Assembly: GCA_963764665.1 (NCBI GenBank)
Contig: CAVXTL010000012.1
Location: forward strand, 62,001-126,000
From: JACVRW01 sp963764665
GTDB lineage: Bacteria > Actinomycetota > Thermoleophilia > Solirubrobacterales > Thermoleophilaceae
Direction of reading: 5' to 3'
DNA: 64,000 nt
The number at the start of each line of letters is the position of its first letter. Position 1 is the first letter of the stretch. Made by a program: the position numbers and the translations under genes. Shown here piece after piece: positions 22,760-34,206 of the stretch. The notes beneath the pieces were generated by a model. That model saw nothing but the letters and a program-made list of their open reading frames with translations. It was not told the DNA's origin and made no database searches.

Positions 22760-24349
22760 CTACCGGCCGGACGCCACCCTGAGCGACCACGGGCCACCGC
22801 TGGGGCGCGCGACCACGTAGCGCGTCTTGCCCGGCCCGCGGACCAGCCTCAGCCCTCGCAAGCCGCGCGCGCGGATGCGCAGGCAGGCCCGCACGGACAC
22901 GCAGTTGGCGGGCAGGTACTGGTCCCTCCCGCCAACCGGGGTCGGCCTGGACAGGGGCAGGAAGGCCACGAGCGGCCCGTCTCGCCGCTTCGCCCGCCCG
23001 GAGGCCACCAGCGCGCCCGTGGACGTGTAGCGGGTACCCGCGAGGCGACCGGGCGCGGCGCGCACGTAGGCCCGAGTCAGGTCCCGGATCAGCGCACGGC
23101 GCAGGCGCGTGGTCCGGTTGGTCCGGCAGTCCACCTGGAAGACCCCCCACACCTGCGGCACCGCCACGCCCTGTCGCATGTCCGCGATCTTGTGCGGGTC
23201 GCCGCAGCTCTCGCGCCAGGTCCAGAGGGTGGCGCTCATCCGGAACGAGTCCTGGAGCGCCTGGTGGCGGACGAAGTAGCGGTCGGGCTTGCCGGCGCGG
23301 CGTGGATCGGTGCCCCACTCCCCGGACAGCACAGGCGCCCCGCCGAAGCCCCGGGCCTCCAGGCGGGCGGTTGCGAAGGCGGCCCGGGAGATGGGACCGT
23401 TCGTGAACCCGCCGGTGTAGATGTGCGGGGCGTAGACCACGTCGCGGTCGCGGTCGAAGTCGGGTGGCGCGCCGTTCCCGAACGCCGACCAGAGCACGGA
23501 GGGCTCGAACAGCACGAGGTGGCGCCGTCCGCCTCCGGCCCGCTCGCCGGCACGGATCTGATCGAGCGCGCGCGTGTAGAAGGCCGACAGACCGGTCTGC
23601 TGGGCGGGGCCGATCGCGTTGGGCTCGTTCATGACGTCGAAGCCCGCCACTGCGTCGTAGCGGGCGAAGCGGCGGGCCACCTGCCGCAGCATCCGCACGT
23701 AGCGCGTCTGGATGCCCACTCCCCCGGGTCCCGCCGCGTCCGTGAAGAAGGCCTGCCAGGCCGCCCTGACGGCCGGGCTCAGCTCGCGCGTGCCCGGCGG
23801 GAAGCAGCGCGCTGCGCCGCCGTCGAGGGTCGCCCACCCGGGCGCGCCGTCCCAGCCCACGGCCGGGATGCTGGGCGAATCGCAGACCTCGCCGTTGCGG
23901 GCGGCCAGCGTGGGGCCCCATGCATCCTGGTGCAGGTCCACGATCGTGTAGATCCCGTGGCGGCTCAGCCGCCTCACCGTCTCCGCAACCAGATTGAGAT
24001 AGCGGCGGTCGTAGCGGCCCGGCTCCGGCTCTACGCGCGACCACGACACGAGCAGCCGCACCGCGTTCCACCCGATCGCCGCCATGCGGCCCGGGTCCCT
24101 GCGTGCGAGCGGGAACACCGTGCGGAAGCTGCTTCCCCTCCAGTACCGGGCGAGGGAGTTCACGTTCACTCCGCGCAGCAGCACCTCACGGCCCTGCGAG
24201 TCCACGATCCGGCCTCCGGCGCGGACGTCCGGATCCGCGTGCAGGGGCGACAGCCGGACTGCGGCCGGTGCGGCGCCTGCCGCGCCGGGTGCCACCCAGA
24301 GCACGGCCAGGGCCGCGATTGCCGTTAGCGCTGCGCGGAGGGCCCTCAC
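22760..24349 (-). CDS. Secreted GH5-family glycoside hydrolase (endoglycoceramidase/cellulase-like)
   Basis: Exported retaining glycosidase of 529 residues. The signal peptide is ALTAIAALAVLWVAPGAAGA. A GH5 barrel follows with LLRGVNVNSLARYW, VDLHQDAWGP, the acid/base glutamate in GFDVMNEPNAIGP and the nucleophile in VLSGEWGTDP. The HQDAW and MNEPN spacing matches the endoglycoceramidase-related GH5 branch, enzymes that cleave glycolipids. A C-terminal beta-sandwich of about 120 residues (GTRYTSTGALVASG to the end) is typical of that branch. Four to six cysteines suggest disulfides. It is transcribed toward the acyl-CoA dehydrogenase gene. A glycolipid substrate is plausible but unproven. Confidence 0.85.
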   Translation of the reverse strand: MRALRAALTAIAALAVLWVAPGAAGAAPAAVRLSPLHADPDVRAGGRIVDSQGREVLLRGVNVNSLARYWRGSSFRTVFPLARRDPGRMAAIGWNAVRLLVSWSRVEPEPGRYDRRYLNLVAETVRRLSRHGIYTIVDLHQDAWGPTLAARNGEVCDSPSIPAVGWDGAPGWATLDGGAARCFPPGTRELSPAVRAAWQAFFTDAAGPGGVGIQTRYVRMLRQVARRFARYDAVAGFDVMNEPNAIGPAQQTGLSAFYTRALDQIRAGERAGGGRRHLVLFEPSVLWSAFGNGAPPDFDRDRDVVYAPHIYTGGFTNGPISRAAFATARLEARGFGGAPVLSGEWGTDPRRAGKPDRYFVRHQALQDSFRMSATLWTWRESCGDPHKIADMRQGVAVPQVWGVFQVDCRTNRTTRLRRALIRDLTRAYVRAAPGRLAGTRYTSTGALVASGRAKRRDGPLVAFLPLSRPTPVGGRDQYLPANCVSVRACLRIRARGLRGLRLVRGPGKTRYVVARPSGGPWSLRVASGR

Positions 24350-24386
24350 AGACCCGGACCGTAGCCGGGCGGAGGGCGCTGTGGCG

Positions 24387-24962
24387 CTAGTACCTGTTGG
24401 GGTGGCGCGCCACGAAGGCGCCCGACTTGCGGAGCGACTTGCTCCAGCGCGGTCCGGTGCGCGGCCCGGGTGCGTCCGGATCGCGCATTGATGTGTCGAA
24501 GCGCAGTCCCGCCACGACCACGTAGGCGTGGCCGCCGTGCGCGTACACGGTGATCCAGCGGCCCGGCCCGCGGCGGCCCCAGTTCATCAGGGCTCCCGAC
24601 GGAAGCGGGGAGCGGAGGAAGCGGCCTCCGTACAGCGCGTAGCTCACGGAGCCGGAGCAGTCATAGCCCTTGTCGAGGCGACGGCCGAACGGCCTGTGCC
24701 CGCCGCCGTAGCGGTAGGGCTTCTCGACGAGGCGGTTGGCGGCCTCGATGACGCGCTTGACACGCGTGGGGGCCGAGGTGGGCGCGATGGCGCGCCCGTC
24801 GACGATCACAGCGCGCTTGGGCGGTGCCGGTGGCGGCACGAACACCGCGCCGCCGGAGCTGACGGGCGTCTCCGCGCTCGCGGTGCCGGCGACCGTGAGA
24901 CCTGCGAGGCAGGCCGCAACCATGGCTACGGACGTCAGGGTGTGTCTAGGGCGCGCAGGCAT
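24387..24962 (-). CDS. Secreted NlpC/P60-type peptidoglycan hydrolase
   Basis: Exported protein of 191 residues with signal peptide SVAMVAACLAGLTVAGTASA. The C-terminal NlpC/P60-like domain begins ANRLVEKPYRYGGGHRPFG and contains the nucleophile cysteine in KGYDCSGSVSYALYG and the catalytic histidine in VYAHGGHAYVVVAGLRFD. These enzymes cut D-Glu-DAP type bonds of stem peptides. There is no separate binding domain beyond a proline-rich linker (FVPPPAPPKR). It is controlled by a c-di-AMP riboswitch whose 3' box ends about 15 bases before the ATG, an arrangement known for wall hydrolases in actinobacteria. Confidence 0.88.
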   Translation of the reverse strand: MPARPRHTLTSVAMVAACLAGLTVAGTASAETPVSSGGAVFVPPPAPPKRAVIVDGRAIAPTSAPTRVKRVIEAANRLVEKPYRYGGGHRPFGRRLDKGYDCSGSVSYALYGGRFLRSPLPSGALMNWGRRGPGRWITVYAHGGHAYVVVAGLRFDTSMRDPDAPGPRTGPRWSKSLRKSGAFVARHPNRY

Positions 24963-24971
24963 TCTCTTTCG

Positions 24972-25100
24972 TACGCCTGCGGGGTTAGCTGACGGGCTCG
25001 CGCTGAAAGAGCTTGCGCGCCTCCTCTAGGAAGTTAGCCCCAGTGGCCTGGGCCACTCTGGGTCCCCCGCTCCACGCATCGCGTGAACTCGGCGTTCGGG
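24972..25100 (-). ncRNA. ydaO/yuaA c-di-AMP riboswitch upstream of the NlpC/P60 gene
   Basis: Read on the minus strand it has GGGGGACCCA, GGGGCTAAC and the 3' signature CCCGTCAGCTAACCCCGCAG (about 24996 to 24977). It lies directly upstream of the hydrolase start at 24962. The overall architecture matches the copies at 12779 and 37078. Confidence 0.92.
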
Positions 25101-25138
25101 CAAAGTAGCAGATCTATTCGACGTGCATGACGATTGTC

Positions 25139-27049
25139 CTAGTACCCATCTGCAGCGGGTCTTGCACTTACGCGGCCGCTGGGACGGCGCCGGGACGCCC
25201 CTCCGCCACCGCCCTCCATGCGGATCAGGACCCAGGCGATCAGCCCGATCAGCGACAGCGCGATCGCAAGCACCGTCGCATAGGCGGCCGCCGTCAGCGC
25301 GCCGGGCACGCCCTTCTTGCGCTCGCGCTGGAGCAGCTCGTGGTCGGCCTGGAACTCGCGGGTGAAGCTCGCCTGGGCCGGCACCTCGGGCGCCGGGATC
25401 GCGCGGTCGCGGGCCATGTAGATGGGCACCGAGACCAGGGCATCACCGCGCTGGAGGCGGAGCGTCGACTTCCAGCCGTCGTGGACGGGGATCGGCTTCG
25501 TGGTGCGGTAGACGCCGGGGCCCACCCGCTTGAGCGGGTCGAGCACGCTGCCACCCCCCTGCCAGGCGGTCACGTTGAGCCACGCCGCATCGTCCGCGGC
25601 GCCGGCCGGGGTCACCCTGATGGTGGCGTTCACCTCGCGCCCGCCCTCCGATCCGGCCACGTCGGTCAGAGTCACGCTGGCGCTGCGAGGGCCGTCGGTG
25701 GAGAGCGGAAGCCCCCACCCGATCACCGCCATCAGCACCAGGCCTGCTGCAAGAGCCGCCAGGCGCTCCGCGCGCAAGGGCGGGAACGGGCGCGGGCGCA
25801 CCAGCGCGGCGCCCACGAACCCGCCCACGGCACCACCGGCCACGGCGGCGAGCAGGCCGGCCACGGCGGCTTCCGGCAGCAGCGCCGACGGCCAGGGAAT
25901 GGGCATCCAAATGTGCGACCAGCCCCACTCCGCGCCCAGTCCGATCGTCCCGATCGCCACACCCGCCAACGCGCCGGCGGCCACCGGCCGGAGCCGGGTC
26001 GCACGCAGGAACACGAGCTCCACGAGCAGCGCCTCCACGATGTAGAGCGGGAAATGCGGCGTGGTCTGGCCGAAGGCGACCCCGACGGTCAACGCGAGGA
26101 ACCCGCGGATCACCAGGAAGGCGCCCACCGCCATGAGCGCGCCTCCACGCCCCAGGTACACGCGAGCCGTGACCAGGCCGATGCCGGCGGCGAGCATCAT
26201 GAGGGTCGGGTGCAGCACCAGCCGGAACTGGGGCACCCCGAAGTCGAACTCGCCCTGGAAGGTCGAGAGCGCGACCAGGAAGCCGCCCACCAGGAACGCA
26301 CGCCTGATCCGGAGGACCAGGGGCGACTCGCTCGGCGCCTCGTCGCGGCGCTTGGCGGCCAGCGCCTCGGTGGTCAGCGCCATCGCTCCAAGCGTGGCGA
26401 GCGAGCCGCCGCCGATGAGCATCAGGTGGGTGGGGCCCCAGAGCGTCACGTCCTGGCCGAAGAGCCTGTGCCACAGGTCGTCCAGGGGAAAGCCGGTGAG
26501 CGCGAAGGCGCCGCAGGCGGCGATCATCAGGCCCCCGGCGGGCGCCCACCAGCCCCCGCCCACGTACACCGCCGAGTCGCTCGGCCGGCCGCGCGACAGG
26601 GCCATCGTCAGCGCCCCGGCCAGCAGCGTGCCGTAGAGGCCGATCAGGATCAGGTAGTGCGCCGGGTTCGCCAGCGGGCCGGCATCGCGGCCGTTGTCGA
26701 TGTGGAGCGAGATGTCCCAGTACATCCCGGTCACGGCGGTGAGCAGCGAGATGCCGAGAACCGCCGAGGGAAGCGCCGCCCAGCCCGGCAGGCCGGTCTG
26801 GCGCTCGAAGAAGCGCGCCGCCTTGTCGAGCCAGGGCACCCGCCCGCTCCGATGCCCGGCGATGAGGAGCGCTATGAGCCCCGTGACCACGAGCGCCGCC
26901 GCGGTGGCGCCGAGGGCCTCGCCCGCCGCCGCGCCGCCCGCCGGCTCGTTCCCGGTGGCCCCGTGGGCCAGCGCGGGGAGCGCTGCCACGAGCGCGAGTG
27001 CCGCTGCGGAGAAGGTGGCCGTCAGGGCCGGAATTCGCATGCGCGTCAT
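25139..27049 (-). CDS. Large polytopic membrane protein of unknown function
   Basis: 636 residues with an N-terminal signal-like segment (TATFSAAALALVAALPALAHG) and about ten to twelve predicted transmembrane helices up to residue ~450. A soluble beta-rich domain of about 110 residues follows (TLTDVAGSEGGREVNATIRV to IPAPEVPAQASFTREFQ), then a final helix (AAAYATVLAIALSLIGLIAW) and a basic tail. Histidines are concentrated in helices (YWDISLHIDNG, PAHYLILIG, GPTHLMLIGGG), a pattern that could bind metal or haem, but no named family is recognised. It is divergent from a TetR regulator with a palindromic operator between them, so it is probably the regulator's target. Identity remains open. Confidence 0.7.
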   Translation of the reverse strand: MTRMRIPALTATFSAAALALVAALPALAHGATGNEPAGGAAAGEALGATAAALVVTGLIALLIAGHRSGRVPWLDKAARFFERQTGLPGWAALPSAVLGISLLTAVTGMYWDISLHIDNGRDAGPLANPAHYLILIGLYGTLLAGALTMALSRGRPSDSAVYVGGGWWAPAGGLMIAACGAFALTGFPLDDLWHRLFGQDVTLWGPTHLMLIGGGSLATLGAMALTTEALAAKRRDEAPSESPLVLRIRRAFLVGGFLVALSTFQGEFDFGVPQFRLVLHPTLMMLAAGIGLVTARVYLGRGGALMAVGAFLVIRGFLALTVGVAFGQTTPHFPLYIVEALLVELVFLRATRLRPVAAGALAGVAIGTIGLGAEWGWSHIWMPIPWPSALLPEAAVAGLLAAVAGGAVGGFVGAALVRPRPFPPLRAERLAALAAGLVLMAVIGWGLPLSTDGPRSASVTLTDVAGSEGGREVNATIRVTPAGAADDAAWLNVTAWQGGGSVLDPLKRVGPGVYRTTKPIPVHDGWKSTLRLQRGDALVSVPIYMARDRAIPAPEVPAQASFTREFQADHELLQRERKKGVPGALTAAAYATVLAIALSLIGLIAWVLIRMEGGGGGASRRRPSGRVSARPAADGY

Positions 27050-27085
27050 GTGCCAAGCTCCCTCATCGTTGGTCCCGACGCATCT

Positions 27086-27105
27086 AACTGAACGGTCAGT
27101 CAGTT
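27086..27105. promoter_or_regulatory. Probable TetR operator in the divergent promoter
   Basis: AACTGAACGGTCAGTCAGTT is an imperfect palindrome with AACTGA/TCAGTT ends and an internal GGTCAGTCAG, centred in the 89-bp gap between the membrane protein and tetR. ACTGA/TCAGT half-sites are common for TetR regulators of fatty-acid-type genes. Confidence 0.65.
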
Positions 27106-27138
27106 GTCTGTGAACTACATCACACTTGGCGGACGCGC

Positions 27139-27786
27139 GTGAGCAGCGGCTCCGCCCCGGTTCGCAAGCGACTCACCGCCGAGGCCCGCCGGGCGGCGAT
27201 CCTCGACGCCGCCAGCACGGTCTTCTCGGCCCGCGGCTACCACAGCGCGTCGATCGACGAGATCGCGGGCGAGGCAGGTGTCTCGAAGGCGCTCATCTAC
27301 GAGCACTTCGCCTCCAAGCAGGAGCTGCACGCCAAGCTTGTGGAGGCGCATGCCGCCGAGCTGTACGAGCGGCTGGCCGCCGCGGTGCCGAGCGTGGAGG
27401 GCAGCGCCGCCCGCCTGGCCACGGGGCTGGACGCTTTCTTCCGCTTCGTGGAGGAGCGCCGGGACGCCTGGCGGATGCTCTTCCGTGAGGCCACCGACCC
27501 CGAGGCGGTGGCTGCGCTCGACCGCATGCTGACCCAGGTGACAGCCGTGGTGGCCGGCCTGATCGCCGCCGAGCCGGGGGCGCAGAACCTCCCGAAGGGC
27601 ACCAGGGACCGCGAGCACGGAATCCTGCTGATCGCCCAGATGCTCGTGGGAGCGGTTCAGACGATGGCCAACTGGTGGGCCGACAACGAGAGCGTGCCGC
27701 GCCGGCAGATGGTGGAGACGGCGATGGACTTCGCCTGGCTCGGGCTCGACCGCCTGAGCCGCGGCGAGCGCTGGACCGCCGGGTGA
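27139..27786 (+). CDS. TetR/AcrR-family transcriptional regulator
   Basis: 215-residue repressor. The N-terminal helix-turn-helix is clear (RRAAILDAASTVFSARGYHS, then IDEIAGEAGVSKALIYEHFA), followed by an all-helical ligand-binding domain with little sequence conservation. It is co-transcribed with the acyl-CoA synthetase, whose GTG overlaps the tetR stop codon (GTGA), and divergent from the membrane protein. An acyl-CoA or fatty-acid ligand is a reasonable inference from this context. The putative operator is at 27086-27105. Confidence 0.92.
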   Translation: MSSGSAPVRKRLTAEARRAAILDAASTVFSARGYHSASIDEIAGEAGVSKALIYEHFASKQELHAKLVEAHAAELYERLAAAVPSVEGSAARLATGLDAFFRFVEERRDAWRMLFREATDPEAVAALDRMLTQVTAVVAGLIAAEPGAQNLPKGTRDREHGILLIAQMLVGAVQTMANWWADNESVPRRQMVETAMDFAWLGLDRLSRGERWTAG

Positions 27787-29201
27787 ACTTCGCGCGCGAC
27801 GTGGTGGACGCCGCCGACCCGGCGCGGCAGGCGCTCGTGGTGCTGGCTCGCGACGGCGGGCGGCGCGAGATCGCCTTCGGCGAGGTGGCCGACCGCTCGG
27901 CGCGCCTGGCCGGCGCCCTGGCGGGCGCCGGCGTGGGCCGCGGCGACGTGGTGATGACGCTCGTGGGCAACCGGCCCGAGTGGGTCTACGCCATGGTGGC
28001 CATCTGGCGGCTCGGAGCCGTGGCGCAGCCCTGCATCGAGCAGCTGCGCCCGCACGACCTGCGCTCGCGAATGGACAAGGTGGAGCCGCGTGCCGTGGTG
28101 GCGGACGAGCGTGACGCGGATCTGGTGGCGCAGACCGGCTTCCGCGGGCCGCTTCTCACGGTGCCGGACGAGAAGCTGTTCGCCGCCGAGCCCGCCCCCG
28201 CAGTCGACGTGGACGCGAGCGAGCCCGCGCTGATCGTGTTCACCTCCGGCACCGCCGGGGAGCCCAAGCCGATCCGGCACGGGCACGGGTATCTGGCTGG
28301 TCAGGCCGTGCAGGCGGAGCACTGGTTCGGAGCCCGGCCGGGAGATCTCTGCTGGTGTACGGCGGCCAGCGGCTGGTCCAAGTCCGCGCGCAACGTGTTC
28401 GTGGCCCCGTGGCTGCGGGACGCGAGCGCGCTGCTGCACGATGCCCGCTTCGATCCCGAGGAGCGGCTGGAGCTGCTGCTGCGCGAGCGCGTGGACGTGC
28501 TCTGCATGGCGCCCACCGAGTACCGGGCCATCGCCAAGCGGGCCGAGCTCCGTCCGCTGCCCGCTCTGCGGCATGCGGTGGCCGCGGGCGAGCCGCTCAA
28601 CCCCGAGGTGGTGCACGCCTGGAGCGAGGGCGCCGGCGTGGACGTGCACGACGGCTACGGGCAGACGGAGACCGGCGCGCTCACCGGCATGCCGATCGGC
28701 CCGCCCGTACGGCCGGGCTCGATGGGCACCGCGCTGCCCGGCTTCCGCATGTGGATCGAGGACGGCGAGCTCTGCGTGGACCCGGAGACCGTGCCCACCT
28801 TCTTCCTCGACGGGCCGCGCGACCAGCCCTGGCGCACCGGCGACCGCGTGCGCGAGGACGAGCACGGCTACCTCTGGTTCGAGGGGCGCACGGACGACGT
28901 GATCATCTCGGCGGGCTATCGCATCGGCCCGTTCGAGGTCGAGTCCGCGCTGGTCTCCCATCCGGCCGTGGCGGAGGCCGCGGCGGTGGCCGCCCCTGAC
29001 GACGTGCGCGGGCAGGTGGTGCGCGCGGTGGTGGTCCTGCGGCCGGGGGCGGATCCGGGCGAGGAGCTTGCGCGCGAGCTCCAGGAGCACGTGCGCACGG
29101 AGACCGCTCCCTACAAGTACCCGCGCATCGTCGAGTTCGCCGACTCGCTCCCGAAGACGGCCAGCGGCAAGATCAAGCGCGCGGAGATTCGCGGAACGTA
29201 G
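27783..29201 (+). CDS. AMP-dependent acyl-CoA synthetase
   Basis: Two-step ATP-dependent activation of a carboxylic acid to its CoA ester, 472 residues. Motifs in order: the phosphate-binding loop LIVFTSGTAGEPKPI, a DGYGQTETGALTG motif, WRTGDRVREDEHGYLWFEGR, DDVIISAGYRIGPFEVE and the C-terminal catalytic lysine in PKTASGKIKRAEI. This is the acetyl/medium-chain acyl-CoA synthetase pattern; the protein is somewhat short and has a compact N-terminal domain. The start is GTG 27783, overlapping the tetR stop. Substrate unknown. The following 110 bp before the next gene show no clear feature. Confidence 0.9.
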   Translation: MNFARDVVDAADPARQALVVLARDGGRREIAFGEVADRSARLAGALAGAGVGRGDVVMTLVGNRPEWVYAMVAIWRLGAVAQPCIEQLRPHDLRSRMDKVEPRAVVADERDADLVAQTGFRGPLLTVPDEKLFAAEPAPAVDVDASEPALIVFTSGTAGEPKPIRHGHGYLAGQAVQAEHWFGARPGDLCWCTAASGWSKSARNVFVAPWLRDASALLHDARFDPEERLELLLRERVDVLCMAPTEYRAIAKRAELRPLPALRHAVAAGEPLNPEVVHAWSEGAGVDVHDGYGQTETGALTGMPIGPPVRPGSMGTALPGFRMWIEDGELCVDPETVPTFFLDGPRDQPWRTGDRVREDEHGYLWFEGRTDDVIISAGYRIGPFEVESALVSHPAVAEAAAVAAPDDVRGQVVRAVVVLRPGADPGEELARELQEHVRTETAPYKYPRIVEFADSLPKTASGKIKRAEIRGT

Positions 29202-29312
29202 GCCCCGCCCGCCCGTGTCGCGGGCGGAGCCCTGGTCCCGAGCGCCTCCCTTGGCGGTTCGGTGCTTCCTTCGCGCCGGGGTAGAGATCGGATCACCGGG
29301 TAGCCTCGGCGC

Positions 29313-31265
<1,953 letters not shown>

Positions 31266-32073
31266 CGCTGCTGGCCCTCGCCGCGCCGATGGAGGCTCCT
31301 TCCGTCGCGGCGCGGATCGCGACCTGGGGTCCACGGCCGGCGGCCGGCGCGGCCGAGGCACGCGTCCACCGCTTCATGGCGCGCTCCTTCCGCGCGGCGG
31401 GGCTACGGGTGGGCATCCAGCGCTTCGACGTTCCCGGGCGCGGGCGCTCCCGCAACGTGATCGGCGTGTACGACACACCGCGCACGTGCCTGCGGATCGT
31501 GATGGCCCACACCGACTCGGCGCCGGGCGCGCCCGGCGCCAACGACAACGCCTCCGGCCTCGGCGTGCTGGCCGCCGTCGCGTCCCGTCTGCGCCGGCTC
31601 GGCCCGGGCTGCGACGTCTGGCTCGTGGCCACGGGCGCGGAGGAGCGGCTGTACACGGGGTCTCCGGATCACCTCGGCGCGCTGGCGCTCGCGCGCCGGG
31701 CACGCGCCCGTGGGGGGCGCACGCGCCTGCGCTTTGCCCTCTCACTCGATGAGGTCGGCCGCGACCGGCCGTTCTGGCTGCGCTCGCCGGCCGCCTCGCC
31801 GCGGCCCCGAGTGGAGGGCGCGCTGCTCCAGGCGGCCCGCCGCGCACATGTGCCGGCGAGCTGGGTGCGCGACGAGGGCACCGGCAACTCCGACCACCGC
31901 GAGTTCGAGCTGCTCGGCCTGCCGGCGGCGAAGCTCGGCGTCGGCGCCGCCGGCGAGCCCTGCCGCCACCTGCCCTGCGACCGCCCGGACAGGCTCGATC
32001 CGCGCTCGCTGCGGCAGGCTCGCAGGCTCACCGAAGCGGCGCTGCTCCCCCGCTAGACGCCGCGCGGCGCCAT

Positions 32074-34206
32074 ATGAAAGATTGCCGCGCGATGAGCGCG
32101 CTCCTGGCCCGTGCAGCCCAGCCACGCACGCGGGTAATCATCATCGGTGTCTGGCTCGTGGCGATCTTCGCCTGCTTCGGGTTCAACCTGCCCGGGAAGT
32201 TCTCGGACGCCGAGCGCAACGACTCGAGCTCGTACCTGCCGGGTGACGCCGAGGCCACGCGCGCGCTCGAGGCCACCAAGCGCCTGACCGACGGCGAGCA
32301 GGCCACGATGGTGATCGTCTACCGGCGAGAGGGCGGGCTGACCGCGGCGGACCGGGGCAAGGTCGCGCGCGACCTCCGGAGCCTGAACGAGCTGAGCTAC
32401 CCACAGCTGCAGGAGGGTCCCGGCGGCGTCGCCTTCCGCGTGGCCGCCAGGGCGCCCGACCGAAGCGCCGTGCTGGTCACGTCGAACATCACCTCCGACG
32501 GCGAGGCGGAGACGATCGCCGACCCGGTCGAGGACGCCCGCGAGATCGTGGGCGACGGCGAGGACGGGCTCGAGGTCGCGGTCACTGGGCCGGCCGGCTT
32601 CTCGGCGGACGCCATCAAGGTGTTCGAGCAGATCAACGGCTCACTGGTGGGCGCCGCCTTCCTGCTCGTCTTCGTGCTCCTGATCTTCATCTACCGGAGC
32701 CCGATCCTCCTGTGGTTCCCGCTGCTGGCGGTGGCGTTCGCGGAGATCGCCACGCGCGGCGTCGGCTACCTCCTGACGGAGGCCGGCGTGACGGTCAACG
32801 GCCAGTCGTCGTCGATCCTCTCGGTGCTCGTCCTGGGCGCCGGCACCGACTACGCCCTGTTGCTCGTGGCGCGCTACCGGGAGGAGCTGCGCCGGCACGA
32901 GAGCCGCACGGACGCGATGACGCGCGCGCTCCGCAGCGCCGGCCCCGCGATCTTCGCGTCCGGCATGACCGTGATCGCCGCGCTGCTGACCCTCTCCGTG
33001 GCCGAGCTGAACAGCACGGCCAGCCTGGGCCCGATCGGTGCGGTGGGAATCGCCGTGGCGATGACGGCCATGCTGACGCTGCTGCCCGCGGCGCTGGTGC
33101 TGGCTCCGCGCGGGGTGTTCTGGCCGCGCGTGCCGCACGTGGGCGACACCGGCGACGACGCCACCCACGGCCGCTGGCGGCGTACCGCGGAGAGCCTGAG
33201 CGTGCGCCCCCGGCGGGTATGGGTCGGGACCGTGGCGGTGCTGCTGATCATGGCGCTCGGCAACCTCGCCTACAACGACGGGCTAACCACCGGCAACGGC
33301 TTCCGCGACGACGTCGAGTCGGTGAAGGGACAGGAGCTGATCGACGCCTCCTTCCCGGGCGGCACGAACGCGCCGACAGAGGTCGTGGTGCCCGATCCCG
33401 CGCGTGCGGCCGACGTGACCGCCGCCCTCGAGGGCACCGAGGGCGTGGCCGAGGTGCGCACCGCGCTGCGGACGCCGGACGGCGTGCTGCTCAACGCCGT
33501 GCTCGAGGGCGACCCGTACGACAAGGACACCTTCGCCTTCATCCCGGCCATCAGGGACGCGGCGCACGAGGCCGGCGGACCCGGGACGCTCGTCGGCGGA
33601 GCAAGCGCGGTGGAGTACGACGTGCGCGAGGCGAACAAGCACGACGCCAAGGTCATCGTGCCGCTCACGCTCACGGTCGTCTTCATCGTGCTGATCCTGC
33701 TCCTGCGAGCCCTGGTGGCCCCCCTGATCCTGATCGCCACCGTGGTTCTCTCGTTCGCGGCCTCGCTGGGCGTGGGCTTCGTGGTCTTCGACGTGGTGTT
33801 CGGCTTCCCGGGAAGCTCGCCCGACCTGGCGCTGTTCGCCTTCGTGTTCCTGGTCGCCCTGGGGATCGACTACAACATCTTCCTGATGGCGCGGGTGCGC
33901 GAGGAATCCCAGCGCCATGGTGCGCGCGAGGGCATGCTTCGCGGCTTGGCCGTGACCGGCGGCGTGATCACGTCGGCCGGCATCGTGCTCGCCGGCACCT
34001 TCATGGTGCTGGCCGTGCTTCCGCTCGTGTTCCTGACCGAGATCGGGTTCGTCGTCGCCTTCGGGGTGCTGCTCGACACCCTGATCGTGCGCTCGATCCT
34101 GGTGCCGGCGCTGGTGTTCGACATCGGGCCGCGGATCTGGTGGCCCTCGTCGCTCGCCTCCGCCATCGACCACCGCGCGCCGCGGCGGCACAAGGTTCCG
34201 GACTAG
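32074..34206 (+). CDS. MMPL/RND-superfamily membrane transporter
   Basis: 710-residue integral membrane transporter with two homologous halves, each with one helix, an extracytoplasmic loop and a cluster of five helices. The helix-4 signatures GAGTDYALLLVARYREEL and ALGIDYNIFLMARVREE carry the Asp-Tyr pair that couples proton flow in MMPL proteins. MMPLs export lipids or hydrophobic compounds across the membrane. No accessory protein is adjacent. It is convergent with glnA with the stop codons touching. ATG 32092 is an alternative start. Confidence 0.9.
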   Translation: MKDCRAMSALLARAAQPRTRVIIIGVWLVAIFACFGFNLPGKFSDAERNDSSSYLPGDAEATRALEATKRLTDGEQATMVIVYRREGGLTAADRGKVARDLRSLNELSYPQLQEGPGGVAFRVAARAPDRSAVLVTSNITSDGEAETIADPVEDAREIVGDGEDGLEVAVTGPAGFSADAIKVFEQINGSLVGAAFLLVFVLLIFIYRSPILLWFPLLAVAFAEIATRGVGYLLTEAGVTVNGQSSSILSVLVLGAGTDYALLLVARYREELRRHESRTDAMTRALRSAGPAIFASGMTVIAALLTLSVAELNSTASLGPIGAVGIAVAMTAMLTLLPAALVLAPRGVFWPRVPHVGDTGDDATHGRWRRTAESLSVRPRRVWVGTVAVLLIMALGNLAYNDGLTTGNGFRDDVESVKGQELIDASFPGGTNAPTEVVVPDPARAADVTAALEGTEGVAEVRTALRTPDGVLLNAVLEGDPYDKDTFAFIPAIRDAAHEAGGPGTLVGGASAVEYDVREANKHDAKVIVPLTLTVVFIVLILLLRALVAPLILIATVVLSFAASLGVGFVVFDVVFGFPGSSPDLALFAFVFLVALGIDYNIFLMARVREESQRHGAREGMLRGLAVTGGVITSAGIVLAGTFMVLAVLPLVFLTEIGFVVAFGVLLDTLIVRSILVPALVFDIGPRIWWPSSLASAIDHRAPRRHKVPD

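Noticed and set aside
25127..27091. 650-residue plus-strand frame opposite the membrane protein
   Set aside because: Rich in Arg, Gly, His and Gln with no domain; the opposite strand has consistent transmembrane helices and a signal peptide.
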